From positions 41,867,243 through 41,931,242 of the forward strand of contig CM072511.1 of assembly GCA_036898135.1 (NCBI GenBank): 64,000 nucleotides of DNA, written 5' to 3'. Made by a program: the position numbers and the translations under genes. The stretch comes from Oncomelania hupensis. Taxonomy: Eukaryota; Mollusca; Gastropoda; Littorinimorpha; Pomatiopsidae. Below are positions 1 through 13,065 of this stretch, one piece after another; positions within the stretch are counted from its first letter, which is position 1; the number at the start of each line of letters is the position of its first letter. Under the pieces are notes generated by a model. The model saw only the letters and a program-made list of their open reading frames with translations, made no database searches and was not told the origin of the DNA.

Positions 1-581
1 AGATAGATAGATAGATAGATTGCGCAGAGTTACATACAAAAATCAATTACAGTGTTCACGAATCATTAATTACTAATTAATAATTTACAGCCCCACTAAC
101 CCCACCCCACCTCTCCCTTTCGCCTTCGCCGTTCTTCCTCGCTTGGGGTAACTGTTAACTTTGTAATACCTAAACTATGTCTGATAACTTCTATAAGACG
201 TTTGTGTTTGTAAGTATTGTATTATTCAGTTCATCTTGGGTTTTTTGTATTTTATTGCTTTTAAATTTCTAGTTTACTTCTCTCTTGCATTTATATTAAT
301 GGTTTTGTCTGTGGTTTGCTGTCATCCGCCAGTGATAGTTTGGATACATTATTTATTATTTGGGTAGCACTCATTTTGTGCACCCTGACGTTTTGTCTCG
401 CATTATTATCTGGTTGTTGAATAAATTTATGTTTAACGAAAGTTCAAATGTGGGCAGCTCACGTAATAAATACAAATAAATAAACCAATACAAATCTAGT
501 GAGAATACTAATCATAACTAAACCAATTATAATAGAATATTAATCATAACTAAACACACACATACACCCACACATACACAC

Positions 582-890
582 ACCTATCCTATCCCATAAC
601 TCGAAAGTCGTTGGAGCACGACAGATGATTGTTTAACCAGTGTACTCCATCTTTCTCTGTCCTCAGCAGCCCTCGTGTCTAGCCAGTCCATTTAAGAATG
701 TTGTCTTCCCACCTCTTTTTCCATCTCCCCCTTTTTCTGCCTCCTTGCATCGTGCCTTGCAGAATGGTCTTTGCAAGGCCTGATGCTCTGGTAATTACCA
801 CGTTTCTTCACCACTGTGAGCATGTCATCGTGTTGTCCAATGGAATGGCTTGTGTGATGGTCTGTCGGGTTTCGTCGTTGGTGAATCACA
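582..890 (-). mobile_element. RTE-type LINE, 5'-truncated 3' end
   Basis: Minus-strand sequence homologous to the 3' ends of the copies at 16453 and 25000. It encodes the C-terminal part (IGQHDDMLTVVKK...), degraded by substitutions and a small deletion near 800-810. It ends in the family's pentanucleotide tail (plus strand cctatcctatcc at 582). It sits between CA-rich microsatellites in the first visible intron. Confidence 0.75.
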
Positions 891-1725
891 CATAATCACA
901 CCCACCCACACACACACGCACATACACACACATAGAGAGAGAGATAGAGAGAAAGAGAGAAGAATGGGGAGGGGGGATTCAGATCCAGTCGTTTGTTATT
1001 TACAACATGGATGGAGAATTAGACAAAAAGAATGAGCGGACTCGTTTTAAAAGCAGGTGGGGAATAGAATAAAGATTATTTTTAATGCATAATACTTTAA
1101 GGAAAAAAGACAATAATAGAATGAAGATTATTTTTAATGCATAATATTTAAAGAAAAAAGATAATTGTAATAAAAAAGATACAATAAAAGAAGATGCATA
1201 TCAGAAAACAATTCAGCTTTTGTTTCAATTTCTAGTAGCATTATCATTATAGTTTTACTAAGCATTATATATTTAATACATGGATGTCTTTTTTTCTGTG
1301 TTTGATTTTGACGCGTGTTATTAATTAATTTTCTGCTGTTACATTTATTAATCCTTAAAAAAACAAAAAAAATATAACATTATATAAAGAGGTTTACCCA
1401 GCTGTTTCTCGGTTGATATGTTATTCATTTGATGTCTTTTATATGTTTGGAATGGTTTGAATTGTGTTCTTTTTGTAAATTAAAACTGAAGACCCCCATT
1501 GATAGAATTACTATAACTTTTGTCAGATAACATAGGTAAGCTGAAATAACAAAATAATTATTAGTTTGCGTGAATATTTTACTGCTAATATTACTGCTCC
1601 TTGAATTGAATTTAATGCAGTTTCCGTTGAAATAAATTAATAGGATTTACATAAAATGTGTAAGCCTACCATTGCTTTCTCTCTCTAATACCAGTTACCC
1701 CCTTCACCCTACCCTGATACCCCCA
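891..1725. other. Intron, no gene seen
   Basis: CA- and GA-rich stretch at 896-965, then AT-rich sequence. A 40-bp block (atagaatgaagattattttt) is repeated at 1065-1140. No exon with collagen periodicity or splice signals was found. Confidence 0.6.
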
Positions 1726-1809
1726 CTCTCTCTCTCTCTCTCTCTCTCTAGCTTTCCCTCTCTCCCTCTCTCTTCTTCTTCTTCTTCTTCTTCTTCTTCT
1801 TCTTCTTCT

Positions 1810-1840
<31 letters not shown>
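1726..1840. repeat. (CT)n followed by (TTC)n microsatellite
   Basis: A CT run at 1726-1749, then TTC triplets from about 1771 to 1840. Poly-Ser, poly-Leu and similar frames across it are artefacts. Confidence 0.95.
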
Positions 1841-1841
<1 letters not shown>

Positions 1842-2082
1842 ACATGATTTAATGTACTACTGTTTATCTCCATGCCTCTGTTTGCTAAACAACCATACAC
1901 TCTTTTTTTTTCGTTGTAAGTTCAATATTATATAGTTTAATGCAACAATCTGGACCCAAATCCCCACACCCGCGACCCCGTTCCATTATTAATATAAGTT
2001 TGGTTTTTGTTTTGGTGTGTGCATAACCCAATATCAGTTTTGTGTTTCTATACATTTATTTATAATATATTAAACTGGAAGT

Positions 2083-2245
2083 GATGAACTCCGCATTGTT
2101 GAAGTTAACCCGCCTTGTTTAAACTTGAGACCTCCGCGTTGTTTTCCCTGATGAACTCAGCATTTTCTTAATTACTATGAACGTCGCATTGCTTAAAGTT
2201 GATAAACTCAACATTATTTAAAGTTGATGAACGTAATATTAATTA
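2083..2245. repeat. Degenerate ~30-bp minisatellite upstream of exon 1
   Basis: Several imperfect repetitions of 'gatgaactccgcattgttga'-like units (gatgaactcagcatt, atgaacgtcgcattg, gataaactcaacatt, gatgaacgtaatatt) run up to 15 bp before the exon acceptor region. Confidence 0.5.
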
Positions 2246-2260
2246 AACGTATCTTGGCAG

Positions 2261-2374
2261 GGTCTCCCGGGGATCCAGGTTTGAAGGGAGACAAAGGAGA
2301 CGAACCTGATGCTTTGTTGGTAGCACAGAACCTTGGAAGTATGGAGCATCTGAGAGGCCCTCCTGGACCCAAAG
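2261..2374 (+). CDS. Collagen-olfactomedin gene, exon 1 of those visible (Gly-X-Y repeats with interruption)
   Basis: A 114-bp exon, bounded by an acceptor ending ttggcag and a donor AAAG|gtaact. Read in phase 1 (the first Gly codon is split), it gives 38 codons. It starts with Gly-X-Y triplets (GSPGDPGLKGDKGDE), is broken by a 17-residue non-collagenous segment (PDALLVAQNLGSMEHLR), then resumes with GPPGPK. Such interruptions are usual in non-fibrillar and membrane-associated collagens. The preceding exon is not in the window, so the signal peptide or transmembrane anchor cannot be seen. This exon joins in phase with the exon at 6347. Its role as part of a trimerising collagenous stalk is inferred from the repeat and from the downstream olfactomedin domain. 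Confidence 0.85.
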
Positions 2375-2422
2375 GTAACTGACATCATTGTTTCTGTCCT
2401 TATTTCACTCTTGTCAATTTTC

Positions 2423-2610
<188 letters not shown>

Positions 2611-3100
2611 CAAAAATAAGAATCCTTCCATATAATAACACTCAAATGTTCTTATTCGCATTAATCTAATGAAACAATTCGAGTTGAACCTTATTTGTCC
2701 TTGAATTCCTCTATCCAATCGTTATATGAATTTGCTTACAATTTATAATAGTGAAAAGGAAGTTCCATCCCTTGATCAGTCGCTGTGTACAGGCTCGTTA
2801 CCCAAAACAAGACTAACATCTCAAAAAGGAATAATCTTAATTCGTTCATTTACTTCGCTCTTCCTTATAACACTAAACATAAAAATGTAAGGCAGGTGCG
2901 TATCATCCTCGCAATTGGTTTAAACAAATGTTTTAATCAAGGAAAACCACATCATTACAAACAATGGTTTACAGGATAGGCAACAAGCGAGCTTATATAA
3001 GCCCACCCTGTATAACACATTCTACATGATAGTCTAACTATTCTCGCAATTAAGTGGAGTCGGCCAAACCATTTAAATCAGACAAGTACAGTGCTTCTAT

Positions 3101-3807
3101 AACCCCTTGGGGTCATGAGCAATCTTGCCACTGTAGATTGTTCTAACCTATAAAGGGAACAGTGAAAGCCCCAGTTGAAAACCTGTCTTGCCTTTGTAGG
3201 CATGACAGATTCACTGCGGCAACAGTACCCCCGTTGGAGTGCCGGGGGTTTCAGTATAAATAGTATCCCCACTTTATGGAAATTTAGTGCTTTAAATTCC
3301 CACTGTTGCTATCTTCCTCATATACTCTTTCCCATTCCTGCTCTGTCCTATCACTCTGCTATACTATCTTCTTCTTTGCTAGATCAATGACCTACCTTTT
3401 TTCTTGAAAACTCTTCCTGGACAAGACTCCTTGTTTGTGTATGAGGTCTGTTGGATCAGCTTGGGAGTGTTGGACGCTTTCTGCTGGGTGGTCACTAGGG
3501 CTTCCTATGATGTTAGTATTTAGCAATATAGGCATTTTATATGTATATGTTTCGTTGATGATTTGTAATGATGGTTGTATTCTATTTTGTTTTTGTAACC
3601 GGGGGTTCGCGTAGTTGAGGTAAACCCTCAGCGTCCCCCGCGTGGGATGTCTTTATTGTAAAGTGACTGGCCGGTGGAGGGCGTTCAATTTTCCCACTAG
3701 GGTTGTTTCGGCAGATCTTTTATGCGGATCGGGGGTTGTCCGGTCCTGATTTGGCTCGGAGGAGTCCGCTGGACCTAAAGCAACAATAAATCAATCAATC
3801 AATCAAT
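3101..3807 (+). mobile_element. Retroposon family R1, 5'-extended copy
   Basis: Flanked by a perfect 12-bp target duplication CAGTGCTTCTAT (3089-3100 and 3808-3819). The R1 body starts at 3223 with cccccgttggagtgccgggg, followed by a TATA-like gtataaatagtatcc, and ends with cggaggagtccgctggacct and a tail of AATC repeats (from 3787). The 122 bp at 3101-3222 are not found in the other copies, so this is an extended or chimeric 5' end. No clear RNA polymerase III boxes were seen. Confidence 0.8.
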
Positions 3808-3819
3808 CAGTGCTTCTAT

Positions 3820-6080
<2,261 letters not shown>

Positions 6081-6087
6081 GGGAAAC

Positions 6088-6140
<53 letters not shown>

Positions 6141-6346
6141 GAAGAGAAGGGAGGGACGAGAGGGGGGATGGGGAAAGGGAGGGGTAACTGATAAAATAAA
6201 GAGAGAAGGTCGGAGATCCATGTTCTATTAACACTATTTTATTGATCGATGCTCACTTAGCATCCATCTTTTAGATTGGTTCTCCTTTGGACAAAAGCCC
6301 ACAGTTTTACAATTCACGCCTCACGTTATCCTGTCCACCTTTTCAG

Positions 6347-6436
6347 GCGATATGGGTGAAAGGGGTGCGCCGGGGGAGAGAGGGAACATGGGTCCCCCAG
6401 GCCCCGAAGGCATCCCAGGCCGAGACGGGGTCAAAG
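6347..6436 (+). CDS. Collagen-olfactomedin gene, exon 2 (uninterrupted Gly-X-Y)
   Basis: A 90-bp exon (30 codons). The acceptor is pyrimidine-rich and ends ccttttcag; the donor is AAAG|gtcagtg. Phase-1 translation is an unbroken Gly-X-Y run beginning GDMGERGAPGERGNMG and ending GRDGVK. Both ends are phase 1, so the exon is symmetric and could be skipped without a frameshift. The charged X/Y residues (E, R, D, K) are typical of short invertebrate collagenous domains. It follows a 3.97 kb intron containing R1 copies and a foldback element, and precedes a 7.3 kb intron holding the LTR element. The protein-level signal is unambiguous. Confidence 0.9.
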
Positions 6437-8112
6437 GTCAGTGCACATGGATGCACGTGAAATGCATTGTGTCACTCATTGGAGTCCTTCATTTCACTTC
6501 CTTTATGACATGCCTGCCCCATCACCCCCTACCACCCCACCCTCCTTTATCACAACTACCTCCCTTCACTCTCTTCCCCAAGGCCTCACATTCATGTTTC
6601 ACAAATCTTACTACGTACCCTATCACCAACAAACCTCTGCAGTAAAATACTAGCCCTAATCGACAGGCTTGAGTTGGAGAAGACAAGCCATGCACCCAAC
6701 AGACTTCTTCGGATTTATAAGCATGAACACTCATTGCTGCCAGAGGCTAAATTGCATATTAGAATTTTCTGTTTAGCCCCTCCTTACAACATTCTCCCCC
6801 ACACCAACCTTATGACAAACATTCCTTACTCCTGGAATGATCCAAATCAAGACTCCTCACGATTATTTGAGTATCTGCGAAGAATGCCAATAAACAGACC
6901 GTAAGATGCGTTTGAGTTTCACTTCCATTTATAACGCTTATAAATATTTTCAGTTTCCAGTCTAAGTCATCTCGTTGAAAAGATGTTGAGTAAAATTATT
7001 GCATGCACTCATTTTTCACGACATTGTAAGTGGCAAAAGCCAGTATTAATCAAGATTTAAGTTACAAGAGCAATGGTAATCTTAAAGAACGGCAGGTTAA
7101 CGTGTTCTCTTAATTCATATTCACTGTTCCAAAACCAAACTCGCTGCCATTATATGCGGCTAATGGTGATTGGAATTGCGAGTTTTCGAATGATGCACGC
7201 TCGCGTTATGGATTTTCTAATCCTTTAGTTTTCAAATCTTCCTTTCTTCGTTTCTCATTTAGCGTTTTTTCTTCATCTTCCGCTGACACTGAAACACCGA
7301 GAGTTTCTTAAAGTTATAGATGTGGTTGTTTTTTAAATCCGTGTATTAGTTGACAATAATATGTTAATTTTTTACTTACTCAGTATTCAAGTCTAAACAC
7401 ATTTTGTTCAAAAGATGTTACATCAATACTTAAAAACTAAGCACTCAAAATTCTCGTATGCGGTGTGCCTAGTAAATTGCACAGTTTTTCTTTATTTTTT
7501 TTTATTTAACCAGATGACATTTAACGAATCGGACACAAAAATAGATAACAACTAGAACATCTAATGGAATCCTAATGTTTCTTTTGTTTTATTAAATTAT
7601 TGAGGTCTTATAATACCTCCTTTGCCCTTTGCTAACCTTATCCTAACCGATCCTAACCTGTTGAAGACTCGCAGGTTCTTTCCAATGCACATTTTACGAC
7701 GATAAATCATACTAAACATTTTCTTCCAAAAGGTCAGAGGAATGCCATCCTTGACATTATCAAGTATATGTAGCCTAACTAGTGAGGAAATTCATTTGTC
7801 GTTTTTAAATAACACGTTTGACTTTTTATACTAATGTTTTATCTCGCTAATACATATATCGCTTACCCTCCGTCATATAAATGCTAATTATTTCTTACAT
7901 GTTATTCCTTGCATTACTGTATGTATGCCTTATATCTCAGATTACACCCTCATTATGGCTGCATGTTATTAACACCGACAGTAAATCGGTACTGCGGGAT
8001 TGTATTCTATGATTAATCTCGCCATGTAATTGCACATAATTATTGCAGTTTGCTAAAAAGCTGCATCCTATTACTAACAATCTCGGCCTTAAAAGGCCGG
8101 CCACAAATCAAT
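6437..8112. other. Intron between exon 2 and the LTR element
   Basis: AT-rich, mostly unique-looking sequence. No Gly-X-Y exon, no mobile-element ends and no long repeat were recognised. Confidence 0.6.
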
Positions 8113-8117
8113 TACTG

Positions 8118-8756
8118 TGTTACACTCCGTTTGATGTTGGTGTTTTCTATCAGTATCTGATTCAGCCCCGATGCTTGAATTCCTGATAGTTGTGTAACTC
8201 AGATTCGTTTATTCACGCAACCCGTCCAAACAGCATACAAGTCACAAAGTCGACGTATGAAGTTTTCCACTTTTATTCAGCACACATCAACAACTGCATA
8301 CAATTCTCAATTCAACTCAACAACTTTCACAGCAACTTTCCAAATCACTATCAACAACTTTACTATCTATCAACAGCAACTCGGCACACGATTAAATAAC
8401 CTCTCTCTTTTCTGGAACAATTTGGTACATGGTAGAAATGACGTACTGCCACCAATCGAACTAAAGATCGTCATCACTGGCTTACGTCATTACACATTTC
8501 TTCTCCTTCCGGATCGTTCCTTCAAATTTCTACAATTATCCCGAATCTTCGATCGATAGTAAACAAGCCGATCCAGAAGATTCTACAACAATATCGACTA
8601 ACGAAAATTATCAACGTTATACAAAGCCTCTTCTAACAACAATGCAAACTCAAATCAAAGGTAAATAAACTCCATTATTGAATACTTTGCAAATCGAAAC
8701 GATTAGATCTATCGTACACGCTTCCGACATACTTTCGTTCGCGTTTCAACGTAACA
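8118..8756 (-). repeat. 3' LTR of the Gmr1-type element (element is on the minus strand)
   Basis: A 639-bp terminal repeat with TG...CA termini, matching 13066-13704 over its whole length on inspection. On the minus strand it contains an AATAAA (plus-strand tttatt at 8208-8213), a candidate polyadenylation signal. Short open frames inside it recur identically in the other LTR and are not genes. Confidence 0.95.
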
Positions 8757-8769
8757 TAACCCCCCACTC

Positions 8770-9048
8770 AAGAAGAAATTTACCCAATTTCTTTCAACAA
8801 CGTTGAAACGTAATGCACAAACAATGTACAGAATTAAAACTTACTTCAGACTGTCTCATTTACTGTCAATGTTCTCAGTTTATATACACAGAGTCCATGT
8901 TTTTCATCCGCAAGTCTTTCTGGATACTGTCAATGTTCACAGTTCATTCACACAAGGTCACTGTTTCTCATCTGCAAGTCTGTTTAGATATTGCCAATGT
9001 TCTCCACACAGTCAATGTTCTTTCAACCGCAAGGAAACGACGCCCTCG
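8770..9048 (-). other. Non-coding remnant between polyprotein stop and 3' LTR
   Basis: About 280 bp between the stop codon of the element's frame and the purine tract. Imperfect internal repeats of 'gtcaatgttc' are visible (8870-9020). RNase H and the rest of RT would normally lie around here; nothing of them is recognisable. Confidence 0.6.
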
Positions 9049-12000
9049 TTAGGTTGCGGTCGTCATCGGCCCAGGGTCAAAGACGACGATCACGTGGGCT
9101 TTCCTGGAGTCAGTGCATCCTCCGTTGTCTTTTTCTTCCGTCGGATGTCTGACGCAGTCGACGTTGTCAGCTCCCAGAATGCATTCGCTGGGTCTCACGG
9201 TCAGGTTGGCTTCTGCGGGACGGTGGAACAGCTCCCTCAAGGTCTGCAGATGCTCCTTCCAGGTCTGGGTGTGGACTTCATGTTCGACCAAAGTCGTAGA
9301 GCCTGGGACATCGCTGAAGCTATGGGGAAATTCGCCCATAAGGTCCTTGAGCTCCAACTTTTGACTTTCCGTCAAGCCTGGTCCTAGCTTAACGTCATTG
9401 ATGCCTTCTTTGCTGTGGAAGTCTCCCAGTTCCAACAGTTCTTCGCTGTCAAAGCTGTCGTCGGTCACAGCTGCTGTGGCTGCGTGCACAGTCTCTGTTG
9501 GCCTTTCCACGTACAGCTTAAGGAGGTTGGCGGGGTATATCTTGGAATGCTGGCCGACCTTCACCTTGTAGTCGTTGATCCCCACCACGGTCTCCACTTC
9601 GTACGGGCCTTTCCACTGCATCAGCAACTTATTATGATCAGTAGGTAGCAGCACCAGCACTTTGTTGCCAGGTTTAAACTTCCTGCTCACAGCCCTACGA
9701 TCATAGTAGTGCTTTCCACAGTCCTGGGACTTCTTCAGGTTTTCTCTGGCTATCTCGAGAGTCTGCTCCAGCTTCTCCCGTAGCTCAAACACGTACTGGT
9801 AGCTATTCTTCACCTCTGGGGTCTCTACTTCTTTCGTCCACAGTTCTTTCAGGATGTGCATCGGCCCTCTGATGGTTCTTCCGTACAGCAGCTCGAACGG
9901 AGAAAAGCCGGTGGACTCCTGCGGCACTTCTCTGTAGGCGAATAGTAAGGCGTTGATGTAACGATGCCATTGTCTGGGCTGCTCGCTGCACAGTTTCTTC
10001 AGGGTGGACTTCAGCGTAGCATTGAACTTTTCGACGAGCCCGTTGCACATCGGATGGTAGGGTGTCGTAGTTAAATGCCGGATGCTCAGCAGTCTGTTGA
10101 CCTCCTTCATGCAGTCAGAGACGAACTGCGTCCCGAGGTCTGTCAGAATTTCTTCAGGCACTCCAAGTCTACTGAACATGTCCACTAGTGCCTCTGCTAC
10201 AGTTTCAGTGTCAATCTTCTTCAGTGGCACTGCTTCTGGGTACCGAGTCGCATAGTCTACTAAAGTCAGTACCCATCGATGACCTTCTTCACTCGGAGGT
10301 CTTATTTCGCCGATTAAGTCTAAGGCCACCCTCTTAAAAGGTCGGTCGATCAGAGGCATCCTCTGCATAGGCACTTTCGGGACCCTTCCTCGAGGTATGG
10401 TCTTCTGGCAAATGTCACATGATCGGCAGAAACGGCTGACGTCCGCATGAAGTCCTGGCCAGTAGAACACCGCCTGGATTCTGTCCGACGTCTTCTTGAT
10501 GCCCAGGTGACCTCCCATGATTGAGTCATGCGCTACTTCCATCACCTGGCGCCTTAGGGGTAACGGTACCAATACCTGACTTAGTGGTTTCCCTCCGTTG
10601 ACCCTCGGGTGCTGGAAGATTCGGTACAGGATCTTGGCCTTCACCTCAAAATAGACCGTGCCACTGCGTTTGGTCACGTGATCTTGGCGGTTCCTGTACT
10701 TGTTTAAAGTGCTATCAGCTTCCTGGAGCTGAATCAGCTTATCTCTGTCCACGATGGCAGCTTTAGAGTTGTCGGCGACCTTCAGTGGCGTAGACGTCTT
10801 GTCTCTCTTGGCCTGGGCCCTGGTAGTAACAGCACCGACGATCTCTGGTCGGCAGGGCTGAGCCGGAGTAACCACATTGTCCCGTAGCAGCTCTGTAAGG
10901 TCTCCATCGGGAAATGGCAATGGATTCTCCTCCACAACTTCGACGCGTTGGGTTGAGGCAGGACTCCACTCTGGATCGGGGTTGTCGGGTCGTCTCGCGC
11001 CGTCGATATTCCCGATCATCAAATCATACAGCGGCTTCTTCAGGCAAACCGCTTCGACTTCGCCTATGTAGAAAGGGGTGTTGACATGAATCTTCGCAAC
11101 TGGCGCTCTCACACATTTGCTGTCGGCCATAAGTGTCCATTTTGAATCGCCAGTGAACTGTTCTTTAGCGATTAGGTCTTCTCTGACGATGACCCCACTG
11201 CAGCCAGAGTCCCTTAAAACAGTCACTTCATGATTTCCGACGCGTCCCTTCGAAACTGGCATGTTCCGGACGGTCACAGCTGCGCTGGCGACGACGGGGA
11301 TGGATTTTCCGTTGGCAAGAAGTAGTTGGCCATCGGTCATGCACTCTTGCACGTCCGCAGGGGTAGCTGTGCGCTCGGTCTCAGTCGGAAGAATGACGCT
11401 CCCGCCGCACACCTGATGGTCAGATCTACTGGTTTGCCGTTGATTGGAGAAACGTCTCTGTCGGTTGCCCGCCGCTGCGTTGTCCGTACTGCTCCGCTGT
11501 CCGCTACTTTTGTTTTGAGGACAGTTAGCCGCTCTGTGGTCTGTAGCGTTGCAGGTGAAACAGCCCCTTGAATGCCCTTCCCTGGGAGGAGGCGTGGAGT
11601 CCGTCTGTCTCTGGCTCGTCTGGCTCCCTTGGATCTGGTTCCCATGGTTTCCAGTCTTCTGAAAATGTTTCGTCGCGCTGGGTAGCCCCAGGGTTTTCCC
11701 ATGAGCGATGAGATATCTTTCAGCAGCCTCAGTCACATCTTTAAGCGTCTGCAGCTTTTGTTCTTCTAAGTGGGTCGCTAAGTCCTTGTGACAGGCATTG
11801 AGAAATTGTTCCTTCACGATCAGGTCATGGAGACTGTCGTAAGACTTCGTTTCGCCTGATAACTCCACCCACTTGTGTAGATATGACGACAGGCGCTCCA
11901 CAAACTGCTTTGGCGTCTCGTCTGACTTAGGCCGGCATTCACGGAAGCGTTTACGGTAGCCCTTCTCTGTAAAGTTGTAGCACTGCAACAGGGCCTCTTT

Positions 12001-12879
12001 CAAGACGTCGTAGTTTTTGGCGTCATCGTTCGACAGTCTGGTGTAAACTTCGAGAGCTTGCCCCGTCAGAAGTGCACTTAGTCGAATCGCCCAGTCTCGA
12101 GGTTGCCAATTAGAGCTTTCGGCGAACCTTTCGAATCTGGCCAAATAGCTGTCGATCTGGTCCTTCCCGTCGACGAAAGCTGGCAATTTTGGAGCCGTAT
12201 GGTCGTTGGTGACTTGTGGCGCATGCTGATTGTTTTGGATACGCGCCAACTCTAGCTGGTACTGACGCTCACCTTCAAGACGCTTCAGCTCGAACTCTCT
12301 TTCTTCACGGCGACGCTGCTCTTCTCTCTCTTGACGTTGCTGTTCAATTTCTAGACGCTTCTGTTCTAACTCTATTTCTTTTTCTAGACGCTTCTCTTCC
12401 AATTCTCTTTCTTCACGGCGACGCTGCTCTTCTAATTCTCGTTCTTCGCGCCGTCGCTGTTCTTCTCTTTCTTCACGCAATATTCTCTCCTGGCATTTGA
12501 CGTACTCCGTCAGCTGTTTGCCTTTTAGATTTAGTTCAACCCCTTTCTGCCAGAAGTCAGCCATCTTGATGCTTCTGGAAAGTTCTTTTCTGGAAAGTTC
12601 TTGACTGTGCTGTACCTTTCTAGACTGTTCTAGAACAGCACGCTTTCTGCAGTAGCGCTGATGCTTGTCACTAGTCGCCTTCGCTGACGCAGGCCCCGCT
12701 GTCCTCGTCGTATGCGACGCTGCACCACGCTGGTGTTGATGTATACGCTCCTGTGCTGAAGTAAACGCGACGTCCGCTCGCCGCTCTCTGTAACACTGTC
12801 GATGTAGCTCCGAGACTGTCCCTCGACGTAGTCTTACGGCAGCCACGTAGTCCCGCTCTGTTGTTCGCTCACGAAGCAA
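9049..12879 (-). CDS. Gag-protease-integrase polyprotein with truncated RT remnant (retroelement)
   Basis: A single 1276-codon frame. The better start is probably Met106 (12564, MADFW), because residues 1-105 look like translated leader. Approximate residues: a highly charged E/R-rich coiled coil 128-215; a Gag capsid-like region 225-395 resembling the SCAN fold ancestor; a CCHC zinc knuckle 440-453 (CFTCNATDHRAANC); an aspartic protease with DSG at 557-559; an integrase zinc-binding module with H784, H791, C821 and C824; an integrase catalytic core with D854, D914 and E950 (D,D35E spacing); and GPY near 1091-1093. RT begins in the linker (DVPGSTTLVEHEV, to about 1203) and then jumps to a sequence typical of the region after the RT active site (TWKEHLQTLRELF), so motifs including the catalytic Asp pair are missing, as is RNase H. 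The deletion keeps the frame open to the stop at 9049. Confidence 0.92.
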   Translation of the reverse strand: MLRERTTERDYVAAVRLRRGTVSELHRQCYRERRADVAFTSAQERIHQHQRGAASHTTRTAGPASAKATSDKHQRYCRKRAVLEQSRKVQHSQELSRKELSRSIKMADFWQKGVELNLKGKQLTEYVKCQERILREEREEQRRREERELEEQRRREERELEEKRLEKEIELEQKRLEIEQQRQEREEQRRREEREFELKRLEGERQYQLELARIQNNQHAPQVTNDHTAPKLPAFVDGKDQIDSYLARFERFAESSNWQPRDWAIRLSALLTGQALEVYTRLSNDDAKNYDVLKEALLQCYNFTEKGYRKRFRECRPKSDETPKQFVERLSSYLHKWVELSGETKSYDSLHDLIVKEQFLNACHKDLATHLEEQKLQTLKDVTEAAERYLIAHGKTLGLPSATKHFQKTGNHGNQIQGSQTSQRQTDSTPPPREGHSRGCFTCNATDHRAANCPQNKSSGQRSSTDNAAAGNRQRRFSNQRQTSRSDHQVCGGSVILPTETERTATPADVQECMTDGQLLLANGKSIPVVASAAVTVRNMPVSKGRVGNHEVTVLRDSGCSGVIVREDLIAKEQFTGDSKWTLMADSKCVRAPVAKIHVNTPFYIGEVEAVCLKKPLYDLMIGNIDGARRPDNPDPEWSPASTQRVEVVEENPLPFPDGDLTELLRDNVVTPAQPCRPEIVGAVTTRAQAKRDKTSTPLKVADNSKAAIVDRDKLIQLQEADSTLNKYRNRQDHVTKRSGTVYFEVKAKILYRIFQHPRVNGGKPLSQVLVPLPLRRQVMEVAHDSIMGGHLGIKKTSDRIQAVFYWPGLHADVSRFCRSCDICQKTIPRGRVPKVPMQRMPLIDRPFKRVALDLIGEIRPPSEEGHRWVLTLVDYATRYPEAVPLKKIDTETVAEALVDMFSRLGVPEEILTDLGTQFVSDCMKEVNRLLSIRHLTTTPYHPMCNGLVEKFNATLKSTLKKLCSEQPRQWHRYINALLFAYREVPQESTGFSPFELLYGRTIRGPMHILKELWTKEVETPEVKNSYQYVFELREKLEQTLEIARENLKKSQDCGKHYYDRRAVSRKFKPGNKVLVLLPTDHNKLLMQWKGPYEVETVVGINDYKVKVGQHSKIYPANLLKLYVERPTETVHAATAAVTDDSFDSEELLELGDFHSKEGINDVKLGPGLTESQKLELKDLMGEFPHSFSDVPGSTTLVEHEVHTQTWKEHLQTLRELFHRPAEANLTVRPSECILGADNVDCVRHPTEEKDNGGCTDSRKAHVIVVFDPGPMTTAT

Positions 12880-13065
12880 CTCTTCGGCGACTACACGCCC
12901 TTGCAGTCAACCCGAACCTATCGGTGATGTAGTCCCAGTATGTTGGCCCCTCTCGACGCAACTCGTTGGCGGCTACCCTCGATGACTGCCTCTCGTAACG
13001 TTGACTCGCTTGTTGTCGCAGTTGAACCCTTGGCTATGGCGTGAATCGCGGCTTGACCCCCAAAA

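Noticed and set aside
8190..8559. Open frames duplicated at 13138-13507
   Set aside because: They lie inside the two LTRs and are identical because the LTRs are; no coding role is expected.
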